Source of the DNA: Yersinia massiliensis
GTDB taxonomy: Bacteria > Pseudomonadota > Gammaproteobacteria > Enterobacterales > Enterobacteriaceae
Length of the DNA stretch: 64,000 nt
Assembly: GCF_003048255.1 (NCBI RefSeq)
Contig: NZ_CP028487.1
Location: 2,418,001 to 2,482,000 of the forward strand
Reading direction: 5' to 3'
Shown: in pieces, positions 9,701-18,426 of the stretch
Position numbering within the stretch: the first letter of the stretch is position 1
How the letters are laid out: every line of letters begins with the position of its first letter
The notes under the pieces: generated by a model
Seen by the model: the letters and a program-made list of their open reading frames with translations, nothing else
Database searches by the model: none
What the model was told of the DNA's origin: nothing
Translations under genes and position numbers: made by a program

Positions 9701-9736
9701 TATTGGATTGATAGTGGGAGCGTATTTAGAAAATGA
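6731..9736 (+). CDS. srfB: SrfB-family protein with an actin/Hsp70-like ATPase fold
   Basis: 1001-residue SrfB. Two ASKHA-type (actin/Hsp70/sugar kinase) phosphate loops are visible: VDLILDVGNSHTCGIL near residues 246-261 and IASIDIGGGTTDLAI near 563-577, the second almost identical to Hsp70 phosphate-2 loops. A candidate adenosine motif (LLLTGRPSRFPGI) lies near 770-782. It is much longer than a minimal ASKHA protein, with about 245 extra N-terminal residues. ATG at 6731, 4 nt after the srfA stop, is preferred over an in-frame GTG at 6713 that overlaps srfA. It overlaps srfC by ATGA, indicating coupled translation. ATP binding is likely; the client or partner is unknown. Confidence 0.88.
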   Translation: MLATITDYKQKITLIQNSGIQFLDFAFKPQFEIERQNKFVRKSANGPLLRLNYHEENGKYALIVPGAAPEIVKPEFGFPLEQSLKLLNKIWLPLPFLRFNPPRNFIAGPDNWARVQILVLDTPDQDGNTLRITLAFDTKTYPEGHANEPLAPNENDIKTGLSFALAYQNEELAEFLDLTWVDGWLREVFTQQASEQEARTARHISTSLREFEYQAHYLNLLELLGSQIGIPEIKINTSTLQEPVVNVDLILDVGNSHTCGILVEDHADESNGLKQTYELQIRDLSEPHFLYNELFESRMEFAQAKFGKPNYSVESGRDEAFIWPSITRVGREANRMALHRLGTEGSTGISGPRRYLWDEETYAPGWRFNETQTAQTLEPPATALPLTHLVNDDGQPLYSMPVDERLPVFSPHYSRSSLMTFMLSELLAQALMQINSAAQRSKMTHANAPRQLRAIILTLPSAMPKPEREIFRHRMNEAIALVWKAMGWHPADDNFVSEADRAKSQIPVPDVQMEWDEATCGQMVYLYNETQVNFGGRTAAFFASMARPDKQLDAGEVAGKTLRIASIDIGGGTTDLAITQYWLDDGMGNNVKISPRLLFREGFKVAGDDILLDVIQLYILPALQARLKKASVADSNGLMDKLFGNDGRMDGQSTLRQQATLQIFMPVGRAILEAYERFDPLDTSAEIDASFGELLTQRPTQKVLDYINSEVQRELPTEVSEFDILQVPLVLKLSKLHGEFLSHRMSITQNLRSLSEVVSLYACDVLLLTGRPSRFPGIQALFRHLQPLPNNRILSLDGYHTNDWYPFNKHGRIDNPKSTAAVGAMLCLLALDLRLAGFYFKAGDFQPYSTIRYLGMIDCRHTLTEENVYYRDIDLDSNSFALPTEARFQLRGAACLGFRQLDNDRWPASPLYTLSIVDPELARKVAGDSVLHIKLKLVKGDSHVANKHSENGPERFEIADAVLLDGSRVPLHHLRLKLNTLASNGSGSTHYWIDSGSVFRK

Positions 9737-12192
9737 AATCATTGACCAGCAAACAGCTTAATAGCCAGCTTCAGCAAATGGCGCAAGGTATTGAACAAAC
9801 GATCGGATGGGTAAGCAAAACGCGCCAACACAGTGTTCGACTGGATACCGAAGCCGACCTATTGACCATCAAACTTCAGCGTCATCGCAAAAAAACGCGT
9901 CAGTTAGCAGACTCGGTTTTAACCGCCATGACCATTGGCTTCTTTGGCCAGTCGTCCGCTGGGAAACAGTATCTTATTTCAGCGCTAGCAGCGGATACTA
10001 ATGGCCGCTTGGAAACCACGCTCGGGGGTAAAACGCTCGACTTTTGGCAGCAAATCAAGCCCTCTTATCAGGCCAGTGGCATTGTTACTCGATTCAATCA
10101 TCAGACTGGCGTCCTTCATGAAAGCCATCCAGTCCTGCTTTCCTTACTGACTGAAATCGATATGGCCAGAATTGTAGCGGGTGCTTATTTGTTGGAAAAT
10201 CAACAGAATGAATTGGATCATTCCCTTGATGAACAGCATATCGCCGAGCATTTACAACAGCTAACGATGCGCCGACAACCTTGTATCATCGCTGGGATGA
10301 GCAGTGACGATGTCATTGGCTTATGGGACTCTCTGGCCCGCCATGATGCACATCGTCAAAAGAAATTGGAGGCCCATTTTTGGCCTGCCGCGGTTGAATT
10401 GGCTCCTTATCTGAACATTGATGATCGCGCCAATTTATTCTCCGTGCTATGGGCCGAATGTCTCCCAATGACCGATGCATACCGCCATTTCGCCTACACG
10501 TTGCAACATCTAGGGGGAGCGACACAATTACTGGCACCACTGAGTGTGTTAGTCGACGATACCTTGCTACCGGCCAATGGCATCATGAATGTCGCCACCC
10601 TCAATGACTTAAATACTCCAGCTGACAGCCATATTCATGTGCTGCCATGGATCAACAATGAAGCAAGTCAATCGGTGACATTGTCACTTGCTGAATTAAC
10701 CTTCTTGGCGATTGAATTGCAGATCCCACTGCCGATGTCCGCCAATAAAAATGCTTTTGAATCTGTGGACTTAGTCGATTTCCCTGATTTTAGCGACACC
10801 TATAATACGCCAACGACACTTGGATACGCGGCTTATCCGCTGGCGACACGTCTATCACAATCAAAAAATGACTTCCTACTTGAGCGCTACACGGATAAAC
10901 AGCAGGTCAACTTACTCTTAGTGTGTCATGCGGCGGCGACACGCGATGATGTGAAGACGGTAGGCAAAGCACTGGATTATTGGGTTAAGCAGGCGCAAGG
11001 GGAAAATGCCCAAGTACGTGATCGGCGAAATCCTGGGCTTATCTGGGCGCTCACACCATTCGATCAACGGATGAGTACCGATCAACCCGAGAATGGCATG
11101 TCTCATCATGACGAAGCCGTGCAACGTTATGTTGGCAACCCCGGCGACAGTTGGGGAACGCTGTTGGCATTAGACGCGCGCGGCGTTGAACGAATGATGA
11201 CTTATCTGACACAAGAAATTCGTCGAGATATCAAGACTGAACGTATCATCGAGCAATACCAAGAACTGCAACGGGAATTGACTGACAATTTGCTCGCCGA
11301 TTGGGCTCAGCCAATTACCAGTGAATCACAACAAAAACAGCAGATCGCAGAAACGTTGCTCAAAGTATTGCAAACCCGTACTGGCTTACATGGTGAATTA
11401 CTGGAACGGCTATTACCTTCGCGGGATGACTTACGCAGCCTTTATTTACAGCAACAAGCACCAAGGCAACAGCAAAGTCATGTGGCTGAATCCGTCACAT
11501 CAACCCTCAACGTAGAGCCTTTTAGCATCGGTATTGATATCGACTTATTTAGCGACCTGCCCCTATCATCTGCTGTCCAGCCAACCATCACGCCCAGTGT
11601 CGAAAGTGATTATGAAACTGAATTTGCAGCGAGTGTGCATCGCTATTGGATCAATCATCTGCGGCGACTACCGGATAATGGCCCGTTGATTGAGTTATTA
11701 GGCATCAGGAAGCCGATCATTGAGATGTTATCCGCTGAGCTCATTACCGCGAGTATCCGGTTAGATATTGCTGGGCAGTTGGTCACCATTCTGGCAGACA
11801 GCGAGCAAGTGGGATTACATCGTGAAACTAAAGCAGATCGTCAAGTTTCACGTGCTTTGACTGTCTTGGGCGATTTTGTTGCTTGGATCGGTTTTTTGCA
11901 AATCAGTGAAGAGCTACGCCCTAATAGCCGTATTAATCGAGGCGCTAAGATTTTTGCCAAACCTCCTCAGTCAGCCTCCCCGTTGGGTGTTTCGCAGCGA
12001 TTAACAAAACTCGCGCATACCCCAACCAATACGACTGCGTATTATATTTATGATTGGTTGGTAGGTTTAGGTGAAATGATTATTCATAACGAAGGATTTT
12101 CAGCTCGCAGTGAAATAACAGATCTACATCGTGAACAGTTAGCATCGATAGTCCTGTTGTTGAAAAATGATGGGCTGAAAATGGTGGGCTGA
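9733..12192 (+). CDS. srfC: SrfC-family GTPase-like protein with an altered P-loop
   Basis: 819-residue SrfC, translationally coupled to srfB. It resembles a dynamin/septin-type GTPase: an N-terminal helical stretch of about 60 residues, a P-loop-like GFFGQSSAGKQ near 69-79, a G2-like SGIVTRF near 115-121, a G3-like VDLVDFPDFSD near 345-355 and a G4-like ALTPFD near 437-442. The P-loop departs from GxxxxGK[S/T]: Gln replaces the Mg-coordinating Ser/Thr, so nucleotide hydrolysis may be weak or absent. About 220 residues separate G2 from G3, a large insertion. The C-terminal third is helical. It probably works with SrfA and SrfB as one complex (inference). Confidence 0.85.
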   Translation: MKSLTSKQLNSQLQQMAQGIEQTIGWVSKTRQHSVRLDTEADLLTIKLQRHRKKTRQLADSVLTAMTIGFFGQSSAGKQYLISALAADTNGRLETTLGGKTLDFWQQIKPSYQASGIVTRFNHQTGVLHESHPVLLSLLTEIDMARIVAGAYLLENQQNELDHSLDEQHIAEHLQQLTMRRQPCIIAGMSSDDVIGLWDSLARHDAHRQKKLEAHFWPAAVELAPYLNIDDRANLFSVLWAECLPMTDAYRHFAYTLQHLGGATQLLAPLSVLVDDTLLPANGIMNVATLNDLNTPADSHIHVLPWINNEASQSVTLSLAELTFLAIELQIPLPMSANKNAFESVDLVDFPDFSDTYNTPTTLGYAAYPLATRLSQSKNDFLLERYTDKQQVNLLLVCHAAATRDDVKTVGKALDYWVKQAQGENAQVRDRRNPGLIWALTPFDQRMSTDQPENGMSHHDEAVQRYVGNPGDSWGTLLALDARGVERMMTYLTQEIRRDIKTERIIEQYQELQRELTDNLLADWAQPITSESQQKQQIAETLLKVLQTRTGLHGELLERLLPSRDDLRSLYLQQQAPRQQQSHVAESVTSTLNVEPFSIGIDIDLFSDLPLSSAVQPTITPSVESDYETEFAASVHRYWINHLRRLPDNGPLIELLGIRKPIIEMLSAELITASIRLDIAGQLVTILADSEQVGLHRETKADRQVSRALTVLGDFVAWIGFLQISEELRPNSRINRGAKIFAKPPQSASPLGVSQRLTKLAHTPTNTTAYYIYDWLVGLGEMIIHNEGFSARSEITDLHREQLASIVLLLKNDGLKMVG

Positions 12193-12239
12193 AACACGTT
12201 AAGCGCTGATGGAGATCATAGCCTCAACGGAAATAGAAT

Positions 12240-12272
12240 GAATCATTCTCGGTCATATGCCGAGAGTGATTC
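12240..12272 (+). terminator. Stable hairpin after srfC
   Basis: GAATCATTCTCGG (12240-12252) pairs with CCGAGAGTGATTC (12260-12272), 13 bp with one wobble and a 7-nt loop, 47 bp after the srfC stop. A TTTTT tract appears only 14 nt further on, so this is terminator-like rather than canonical. Confidence 0.5.
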
Positions 12273-12376
12273 ACTACCGCCGTTTTTATTATGGCGCTAT
12301 TACACATCAATTTTTATTGGCTAAAATTTTAATTAAGCCAAACGTTAATACCATTAATTCACTCACCATTAATATC

Positions 12377-13177
12377 TTATAATGCTCTAAGAACAATGAT
12401 TCCTGGCGTATTTTTTACGTATTGTAGAAAAGGCGAATCAACAACTTTCATGTTTTTCTTCAATGAGGAGGCATTACGTAACATAGCACCCTCTGGAGTC
12501 ATGATGAAAATGCCGGTATGCGTGACATCTAGCCCTTTTATTTTGGTGTAGATGCCAATGTAATCACCTGTTTTCAAATGGCTAATGACATCATCATTGA
12601 TAAATTCGGCTGGAATAAAAGTAATATCCCGCTTAACAACACCGAGTGTTGGAATAAATTCGTCACCATTTTCTCGTTGATTTAAGTATTTAGTAATAGT
12701 AACAGTATGAGGGCTAATTTGTGCGGTGACATCTTGTGCATTTAATGGCTGTCTGTTTGACCAGTCACTAAAGAAATGCTTCCGATGTGTATAACTAATG
12801 TCATTGTTAACGTAACGTGTGCTGACTAGTTTTTTAATGAAATCAGATTGGCTCGTTGCAGAGCGTAGTGAATTGACATAATCAAGATAAGTAAAACAAT
12901 CCAATCCTCTGAAATCAATGACCAACTTCTCCGGATTGGTTGATGAACCAACTAGCACGTTTGCTTTATAAGGTGTACCTAGAAACTCAGCTGATACTGC
13001 ATCAATCATTTCACCTGGACGGGATGTATCAATTTTTTTTGCATGCGTATCGATGATATTAACAATACGACTTTCAGTATAACTATCAATGTCTGTAATG
13101 CCATCAGCACTAGTGGCATTTTTCACGTTGCACCCCATCAATGGTGCGATTAAAATCAAAAGTGATAATTTATGCAT
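12377..13177 (-). CDS. DUF1460 family lipoprotein (NlpC/P60-like amidase fold)
   Basis: 266 residues from ATG 13177, which follows AGAAGGGA; an in-frame start 14 codons upstream lacks such a site. The signal peptide ends in a lipobox (APLMGC, Cys16), so this is a predicted lipoprotein. The domain matches DUF1460, an amidase-like papain-fold family of N-acetylmuramoyl-alanine amidase type: FRGLDCFTYLDYV holds the candidate catalytic Cys and VTHTGIFI the candidate His. A role in trimming peptidoglycan fragments is plausible from the family. It is convergent with srfC and divergent from gadB. The gene and its upstream region are AT-rich relative to srfABC, suggesting a different origin. Confidence 0.75.
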   Translation of the reverse strand: MHKLSLLILIAPLMGCNVKNATSADGITDIDSYTESRIVNIIDTHAKKIDTSRPGEMIDAVSAEFLGTPYKANVLVGSSTNPEKLVIDFRGLDCFTYLDYVNSLRSATSQSDFIKKLVSTRYVNNDISYTHRKHFFSDWSNRQPLNAQDVTAQISPHTVTITKYLNQRENGDEFIPTLGVVKRDITFIPAEFINDDVISHLKTGDYIGIYTKIKGLDVTHTGIFIMTPEGAMLRNASSLKKNMKVVDSPFLQYVKNTPGIIVLRAL

Positions 13178-13559
13178 AATTCCCTTCTGCAATAGATCAA
13201 ACGACTTTAATTCACCCACTTTAAGACTTTGAAATTAAACCGGCCCTCAACAAATCATGGGTTTATTGAATCAATCTGACATGATGAATTTACTTAATCC
13301 ATTGTTTAAAATAAGCATTAACAAAAGATACGACTCAAATAGTGCATTTCACCATTAATAAAAAATTCGCCAGCGAGGTAATAAATAACTGGCAATGTAA
13401 TAAATCTCATTTTTTATCAACAAACAAACCCCAGAACAATAAAATAAATAATAACCAAACTAATTAAAATAATCACCATGCTGTTTGATTTTACCTTGCG
13501 TCATATACCCTAGGCGTCTACGTTTATAATTCCTATTTATACATGACGGTTATTAAATT
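13178..13559. promoter_or_regulatory. AT-rich divergent intergenic region upstream of gadB
   Basis: This 382-bp, very AT-rich stretch separates the DUF1460 gene from gadB. A TATAAT lies at 13525-13530, about 30 bp before the gadB ATG; no good -35 box stands 16-18 bp upstream, and the preceding CTACGTT would suit a sigma-S type promoter. No E. coli GadE box was recognised by eye. The gadB ATG lacks a clear Shine-Dalgarno sequence. Otherwise nothing was seen. Confidence 0.35.
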
Positions 13560-14960
13560 ATGATTAGTAACACTACAAATAAATTGCATGAAGAATTATT
13601 AGACTCTCGGTTTGGTTCATTAGCTATTCGTAATATTGCTGAATCAGCACATTTCCCTTTAAAAGAAATGCGTGATGATATTGCTTACCAAATTATTCAC
13701 GATGAACTCTATTTAGATGGGAATGCGCGGCAAAATTTAGCGACGTTTTGTCAAACTTGGGATGATGAGAACGTACATAAACTCATGGATCTTTCCATTA
13801 ATAAAAATTGGATCGATAAAGAAGAATATCCACAATCAGCAGCTATCGATTTACGTTGCGTTAACATGTTGGCTGACCTTTGGAATGCACCAAAACCCAT
13901 CAATGGACAAGCAACAGGGACCAATACCATCGGTTCATCCGAAGCCTGCATGTTAGGAGGGATGGCGATGAAATGGCGCTGGCGTAAAAAGCAGTTAGCC
14001 GCCGGTAAACCCATCGACAAACCTAATCTTGTTTGTGGCCCAGTACAGGTATGCTGGCATAAATTTGCCCGCTATTGGGAAGTTGAAATTCGTGAAATTC
14101 CTATGGAGCCGGGTAATTATTTTATGGATGCGAAGCGAATGATCGATGCCTGTGATGAAAATACCATCGGCGTTGTCCCAACATTTGGCGTGACCTATAC
14201 CGGCAATTATGAGTTCCCCGAACCCTTACACAAAGCCTTAGACAAGCTGCACAAAGAGAAAGGAATAGACATCGATATCCATGTGGACGCTGCAAGTGGT
14301 GGTTTCCTCGCTCCCTTTGTCGCATCAGAGATAAAATGGGACTTTCGTCTGCCAAGAGTAAAATCAATCAGTACTTCAGGCCATAAGTATGGGCTTGCAC
14401 CATTAGGATGCGGCTGGGTTATTTGGCGAGATCAGGACGCACTTCCTGAAGAATTGGTCTTTAAAGTCGATTACCTTGGTGGGCAAATCGGCACGTTTGC
14501 GATCAACTTCTCTCGCCCTGCTGGGCAAGTTATCTCCCAATATTATGAGTTTCTCCGATTAGGTCGTGAGGGATATACCAAAGTCCAACAGGCTGCCTAT
14601 CAGGTTGCGCATTTCTTAAGTAAATCAATTGCACCATTGGGCCCGTATGAATTTATTTGTACAGGTGATCCCAAAAGTGGCCTACCCGCCGTTTGCTTCA
14701 AAATAAAAGACGGCGCCAAAACGGGTTACACCTTATATGACCTCTCTGAGCGATTAAGGCTACGAGGCTGGCAAGTACCCGCTTTTACACTGACCGGTCA
14801 TGCAACTGATATCGTCGTGATGCGAATAATGTGCCGCCGTGGGTTCGAAATGGACTTCGCCGCACTTTTACTTGAGGACATGAAATGTTCTCTCCACTAT
14901 TTGCATGAGCACCCCGAACTGCACGGTATTGCGCACCAAAATAGTTTTAAACACACATAG
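13560..14960 (+). CDS. gadB: Glutamate decarboxylase
   Basis: 466-residue PLP-dependent glutamate decarboxylase converting glutamate plus a proton to GABA and CO2, the proton-consuming step of glutamate-dependent acid resistance. It is E. coli GadA/B-like along its whole length: [18 protein letters not shown] near 63-80, [14 protein letters not shown] near 121-134, [13 protein letters not shown] near 241-253 and the PLP lysine in [13 protein letters not shown] near residue 276. The C-terminal QNSFKHT, which includes the His that closes the active site at neutral pH in E. coli GadB, is intact. It heads gadB-gadC-glsA. The start was chosen by alignment to GadB, as no ribosome site is obvious. 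Confidence 0.96.
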   Translation: MISNTTNKLHEELLDSRFGSLAIRNIAESAHFPLKEMRDDIAYQIIHDELYLDGNARQNLATFCQTWDDENVHKLMDLSINKNWIDKEEYPQSAAIDLRCVNMLADLWNAPKPINGQATGTNTIGSSEACMLGGMAMKWRWRKKQLAAGKPIDKPNLVCGPVQVCWHKFARYWEVEIREIPMEPGNYFMDAKRMIDACDENTIGVVPTFGVTYTGNYEFPEPLHKALDKLHKEKGIDIDIHVDAASGGFLAPFVASEIKWDFRLPRVKSISTSGHKYGLAPLGCGWVIWRDQDALPEELVFKVDYLGGQIGTFAINFSRPAGQVISQYYEFLRLGREGYTKVQQAAYQVAHFLSKSIAPLGPYEFICTGDPKSGLPAVCFKIKDGAKTGYTLYDLSERLRLRGWQVPAFTLTGHATDIVVMRIMCRRGFEMDFAALLLEDMKCSLHYLHEHPELHGIAHQNSFKHT

Positions 14961-15002
14961 AAATTGCCGGCTTAATTACAAAAAATTAAAGGATGGATAT
15001 CT

Positions 15003-16553
15003 ATGACAAATAATCAGCCTAAGCCTGTGGCCATAAAGAAACTCGGCATCGCCACATTGGCTATTATGAATATTGTCGCCGTTGTCAGTTTAAGAGGCTT
15101 ACCTGCTGAGGCTGAGTACGGATTAAGTTCTATATTTTATTATATTTTTGCCGCCATTTTCTTTCTCATTCCAGTTTCTTTGGTGGCGGCTGAACTCGCA
15201 ACAGGTTGGCCCGAGAAAGGCGGTGTTTTCCGTTGGGTCGGTGAGGCATTTGGCCCTCGCTGGGCATTTTTAGCTATGTTTATGCTCTGGATAGAAGTGA
15301 CTGTTTGGTTCCCGACAGTATTAACCTTTGCTGCTGTCTCCCTCGCTTTTATTGGTCCTAATCAGCGCTGGGATGAGGCACTATCAGCTAATCGTTTCTT
15401 TGTCCTTAGCATCGTATTAGTCGTTTATTGGCTAGCGACCTTTATTGCCTTTAAAGGCGTTGCCACCTTCTCCAGAGTCTCCAAATGGGGCGGCGTTATC
15501 GGTACGATCATTCCGGCTATTATTTTGATCATCTTTGGTTTCGCTTATTTGTTTGATGGCGGCACACCACAAATAGTACTTTCATGGGATGAAGTTATTC
15601 CTGACTTCTCCAACTTTAACAATATTGTTTTAGCTGCTAGTATTTTTCTGTTCTATGCTGGCATGGAAATGAATGCCATTCATGTTAAGGATGTCGACAA
15701 CCCAAATCGTAATTATCCCATTGCCATTATGTTATCTGCACTGGGAACGGTCATTATTTTTGTTTTCGGCACCCTTGCCATCGCATTTGTTATTCCAAAA
15801 GCTGATATCAATCTGACTCAAAGTATTTTAGTGGCTTATGGTGATATGTTCCGCTGGGCAGGATTTAACTGGCTCAGTCCCGTTATTGCCATTGCCCTAG
15901 CGATCGGCGTATTAGCCGGTGTGGTCACTTGGGTTGGAGGGCCTTCGTCAGGACTATTGATTGTGGCAAAAGCAGGTTATTTGCCTCGTTGGTGGCAACA
16001 CACTAATAAGAATGGTATGGCAACACACATTCTATTATTACAGGCACTGATCGTTTCTCTGCTGTCCATATTGTTCGTTATTTTACCTTCGGTACAGGCA
16101 GCATTTCAAATTCTCAGCCAATTAACTGTTCTTCTGTATCTCGTTATGTATATCCTGATGTTTAGTTCCGCCATTTATTTGCGCTATAGCCAACCGCAAC
16201 GCCCTCGCCCCTACCGTATTCCCGGCGGCGATATTGGTATGTGGATTATTGGTGGCGCTGGCTGGATTGCATCCATTATCGTCTTTTTACTCAGTTTTGT
16301 GCCGCCAAGCCAAATTGCCATCGGTAGCCCAAAAACCTATGTTTGTATATTAATCATTGCAACCCTATTCTTCATTATATTGCCACTTCTGATTTATGCG
16401 TTCCGTAAACCTCACTGGCGCGATGAAAAAGCCGATTTTGCTCCCTTTACTTGGCAAGAGGCAAATAGTCATCCCGGTCTGCCCGCTGAATCAGGCAATC
16501 TTGCCATGGAAGGTAAAACATCGGATTTGGTCTCAGGAAAAACAGATAAATAA
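15003..16553 (+). CDS. gadC: Glutamate/GABA antiporter
   Basis: 516-residue APC-superfamily antiporter exchanging external glutamate (or glutamine) for internal GABA across the inner membrane. Twelve hydrophobic segments can be traced. The early AIMNIVAVVSLRGLPAEAEYG segment (about 20-40) and FLFYAGMEMNAIHVKDV (about 213-229) match GadC. The hydrophilic C-terminal tail of about 45 residues corresponds to the C-plug that blocks GadC at neutral pH. It follows gadB by 42 nt with AAAGGA before its ATG, and precedes glsA by 35 nt, so the three are likely co-transcribed. Confidence 0.94.
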   Translation: MTNNQPKPVAIKKLGIATLAIMNIVAVVSLRGLPAEAEYGLSSIFYYIFAAIFFLIPVSLVAAELATGWPEKGGVFRWVGEAFGPRWAFLAMFMLWIEVTVWFPTVLTFAAVSLAFIGPNQRWDEALSANRFFVLSIVLVVYWLATFIAFKGVATFSRVSKWGGVIGTIIPAIILIIFGFAYLFDGGTPQIVLSWDEVIPDFSNFNNIVLAASIFLFYAGMEMNAIHVKDVDNPNRNYPIAIMLSALGTVIIFVFGTLAIAFVIPKADINLTQSILVAYGDMFRWAGFNWLSPVIAIALAIGVLAGVVTWVGGPSSGLLIVAKAGYLPRWWQHTNKNGMATHILLLQALIVSLLSILFVILPSVQAAFQILSQLTVLLYLVMYILMFSSAIYLRYSQPQRPRPYRIPGGDIGMWIIGGAGWIASIIVFLLSFVPPSQIAIGSPKTYVCILIIATLFFIILPLLIYAFRKPHWRDEKADFAPFTWQEANSHPGLPAESGNLAMEGKTSDLVSGKTDK

Positions 16554-16588
16554 GCTACTAATAACGGTAGCCACTGTGGAGTGGGATA

Positions 16589-17524
16589 ATGAAACCAGAC
16601 TTAAAAGTACTGCAACACTGTGTCAATAAAGCACATAAGCAATATTCAACCGCCGCAGGCGGGCACAACGCCAGTTATATTCCCTATCTGGCCAGTGTCC
16701 CATCAACATTAGCCGGTCTGGCCGTAGTGACCGTTGACGGTGATATTATTGTGGCCGGAGATGCTGAATACCGTTTTGCCATCGAATCGATTTCTAAAGT
16801 ATGTACACTCGCACTGGCTTTAGAAGATGTTGGCCCGCAAAAAGTACAAGAAAAAGTGGGAGCAGACCCCACTGGTTTACCATTTAATTCTGTTATGGCG
16901 CTCGAATTGCACAAAGGAAAACCGCTATCGCCTTTAGTAAACGCTGGCGCAATGTCTACTGTGAGCTTAATTCAAGCGAATGATCGTGAAACCCGCTGGC
17001 ACAATATTCTGCAAATTCAGCAACAATTATGTGGCGCACCGATTAGCTTGTCCGAGGAAGTCAACCAATCGGAGCAAACGACAAATTTCCACAACCGCGC
17101 GATTGCATGGTTACTTTATTCTGCGGGTGCGATGTATTGTGATCCGATGGAAGCTTGCGAAGTCTATACCCGCCAATGTTCGACACTGCTCAATACCATC
17201 GAATTGGCGACAATTGGTGCAACTTTTGCGGCTGCTGGCATTAATCCCATTAGTAAGTTACGTGTCTTAACGGCCAATCACATTCCCCATCTTTTGGCCG
17301 AGATGACGATGGAAGGGTTATATGGCAGCTCTGGTGACTGGGCATATAATGTGGGGTTACCGGGGAAAAGTGGCGTTGGCGGTGGGATATTGGCCGTTGT
17401 ACCTGGCGTAATGGCGATCGCTGGATTCTCCCCACCGTTAGATGCCGTAGGTAATAGTGTGCGCGGCCAGAAAATGGTGGCTCATGTCGCAAAGTCAATG
17501 GGTTATAATTTGTACAAGGTGTGA
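16589..17524 (+). CDS. glsA: Glutaminase (GlsA/YbaS type)
   Basis: 311-residue serine-dependent glutaminase converting glutamine to glutamate and ammonia. The beta-lactamase-like SxxK motif is seen as ESISKV near residues 65-70; further family motifs are VNAGAM near 114-119 and GLPGKSGVGGGI near 256-267. Ammonia release itself neutralises acid, and the glutamate product feeds GadB. ATG at 16589 follows GTGGAG. Position directly behind gadC fits the glutamine-dependent acid resistance described for E. coli YbaS with GadC. A hairpin lies 43 bp after the stop. Confidence 0.93.
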   Translation: MKPDLKVLQHCVNKAHKQYSTAAGGHNASYIPYLASVPSTLAGLAVVTVDGDIIVAGDAEYRFAIESISKVCTLALALEDVGPQKVQEKVGADPTGLPFNSVMALELHKGKPLSPLVNAGAMSTVSLIQANDRETRWHNILQIQQQLCGAPISLSEEVNQSEQTTNFHNRAIAWLLYSAGAMYCDPMEACEVYTRQCSTLLNTIELATIGATFAAAGINPISKLRVLTANHIPHLLAEMTMEGLYGSSGDWAYNVGLPGKSGVGGGILAVVPGVMAIAGFSPPLDAVGNSVRGQKMVAHVAKSMGYNLYKV

Positions 17525-17567
17525 ATATAAACAAAGGCGCAAGTGTAAACAAATAAGATGTCACGTT

Positions 17568-17595
17568 GCCGCTATCGGAAGCCTCCGCTAGCGGC
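17568..17595. terminator. Hairpin between convergent glsA and yjjG
   Basis: GCCGCTA (17568-17574) pairs with TAGCGGC (17589-17595), and the inner CGGA/TCCG also pairs, giving a nearly continuous stem. TCTGTATTTT follows on the plus strand. It probably ends the gad operon and may serve both directions. Confidence 0.55.
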
Positions 17596-17618
17596 TCTGT
17601 ATTTTGGAAAGGCGGTAA

Positions 17619-18293
17619 TCACGCCAATAATAACTTCTGCAATTCAGCGAGTGAGTTAACTTGATAACGAGGCGAAATATGACTTTCGACTTCAGCGCCG
17701 TGCATATTGAGCCAACAAGTATCAATACCAGCATTAATCCCCCCCTGAATATCGGAGTGGAGATTATCCCCTACCATCAGGATCTGCTCTTTGGCCGGAT
17801 TATTCATTAGATTGAAAGCATGCTCGAATATCGCAACATCCGGTTTAGCTGCACCGACTTCTTCTGAAATGATAAGTGGTGAGAAGATATTCTTTAATCC
17901 AGTGCGCTCCAATCGAATGGTTTGCAACTCGGTAAACCCATTGGTAATGATGCCCATATTCACTTTACCGCTTAGCGCATCAATCAATTCACGCGCCCCA
18001 GGCAACAATGAACAAATATCTGCCATTGCCACTAAAAATTCACTGTTCAGGCGCGTCGCAGCCACACCCAATTTCTCTGCCCACATTTCAAAACGCGTAT
18101 TTTGTAATTGAGAGGCCGATATTTTACCGTCTTGATAATCAACCCACAGTGGCTTATTAACCAATTGATAATAGTCGAAATCTTGTGTGGAAAAATCCAC
18201 TCCAAAACGCGAGAACATCAACTTTAACCCTTGATAAGCATCAAAGTGAAATAATGTTTCATCCGCATCGAACAATATCCATTGGTATTTCAT
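17619..18293 (-). CDS. yjjG: Nucleotidase YjjG, HAD superfamily
   Basis: 224-residue HAD-type phosphatase, close in length to E. coli YjjG (225), which dephosphorylates dUMP, dTMP and non-canonical nucleotides. Visible motifs: I, FDADETLFHF near residues 8-17 (catalytic DxD); II, ITNG near 115-118; III, Lys in AAKPD near 149-153; IV, MVGDNLHSD near 173-181. The cap domain lies between motifs I and II. It is downstream of the TerB-domain gene on the same strand with a 133-bp gap, so it may have its own promoter. Confidence 0.9.
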   Translation of the reverse strand: MKYQWILFDADETLFHFDAYQGLKLMFSRFGVDFSTQDFDYYQLVNKPLWVDYQDGKISASQLQNTRFEMWAEKLGVAATRLNSEFLVAMADICSLLPGARELIDALSGKVNMGIITNGFTELQTIRLERTGLKNIFSPLIISEEVGAAKPDVAIFEHAFNLMNNPAKEQILMVGDNLHSDIQGGINAGIDTCWLNMHGAEVESHISPRYQVNSLAELQKLLLA

Positions 18294-18426
18294 TTCGTTT
18301 ATCTCTCTGACGTCATTAGGCGCGCTATGGTAGCGGTTAATGCTTTGTTGCTCAAGTTCAGGGTCTTTCGCTCGAAGAAACCCGTCTAACGCGGCCCATC
18401 AAATATTCATCATCAAACTTTAGGCA

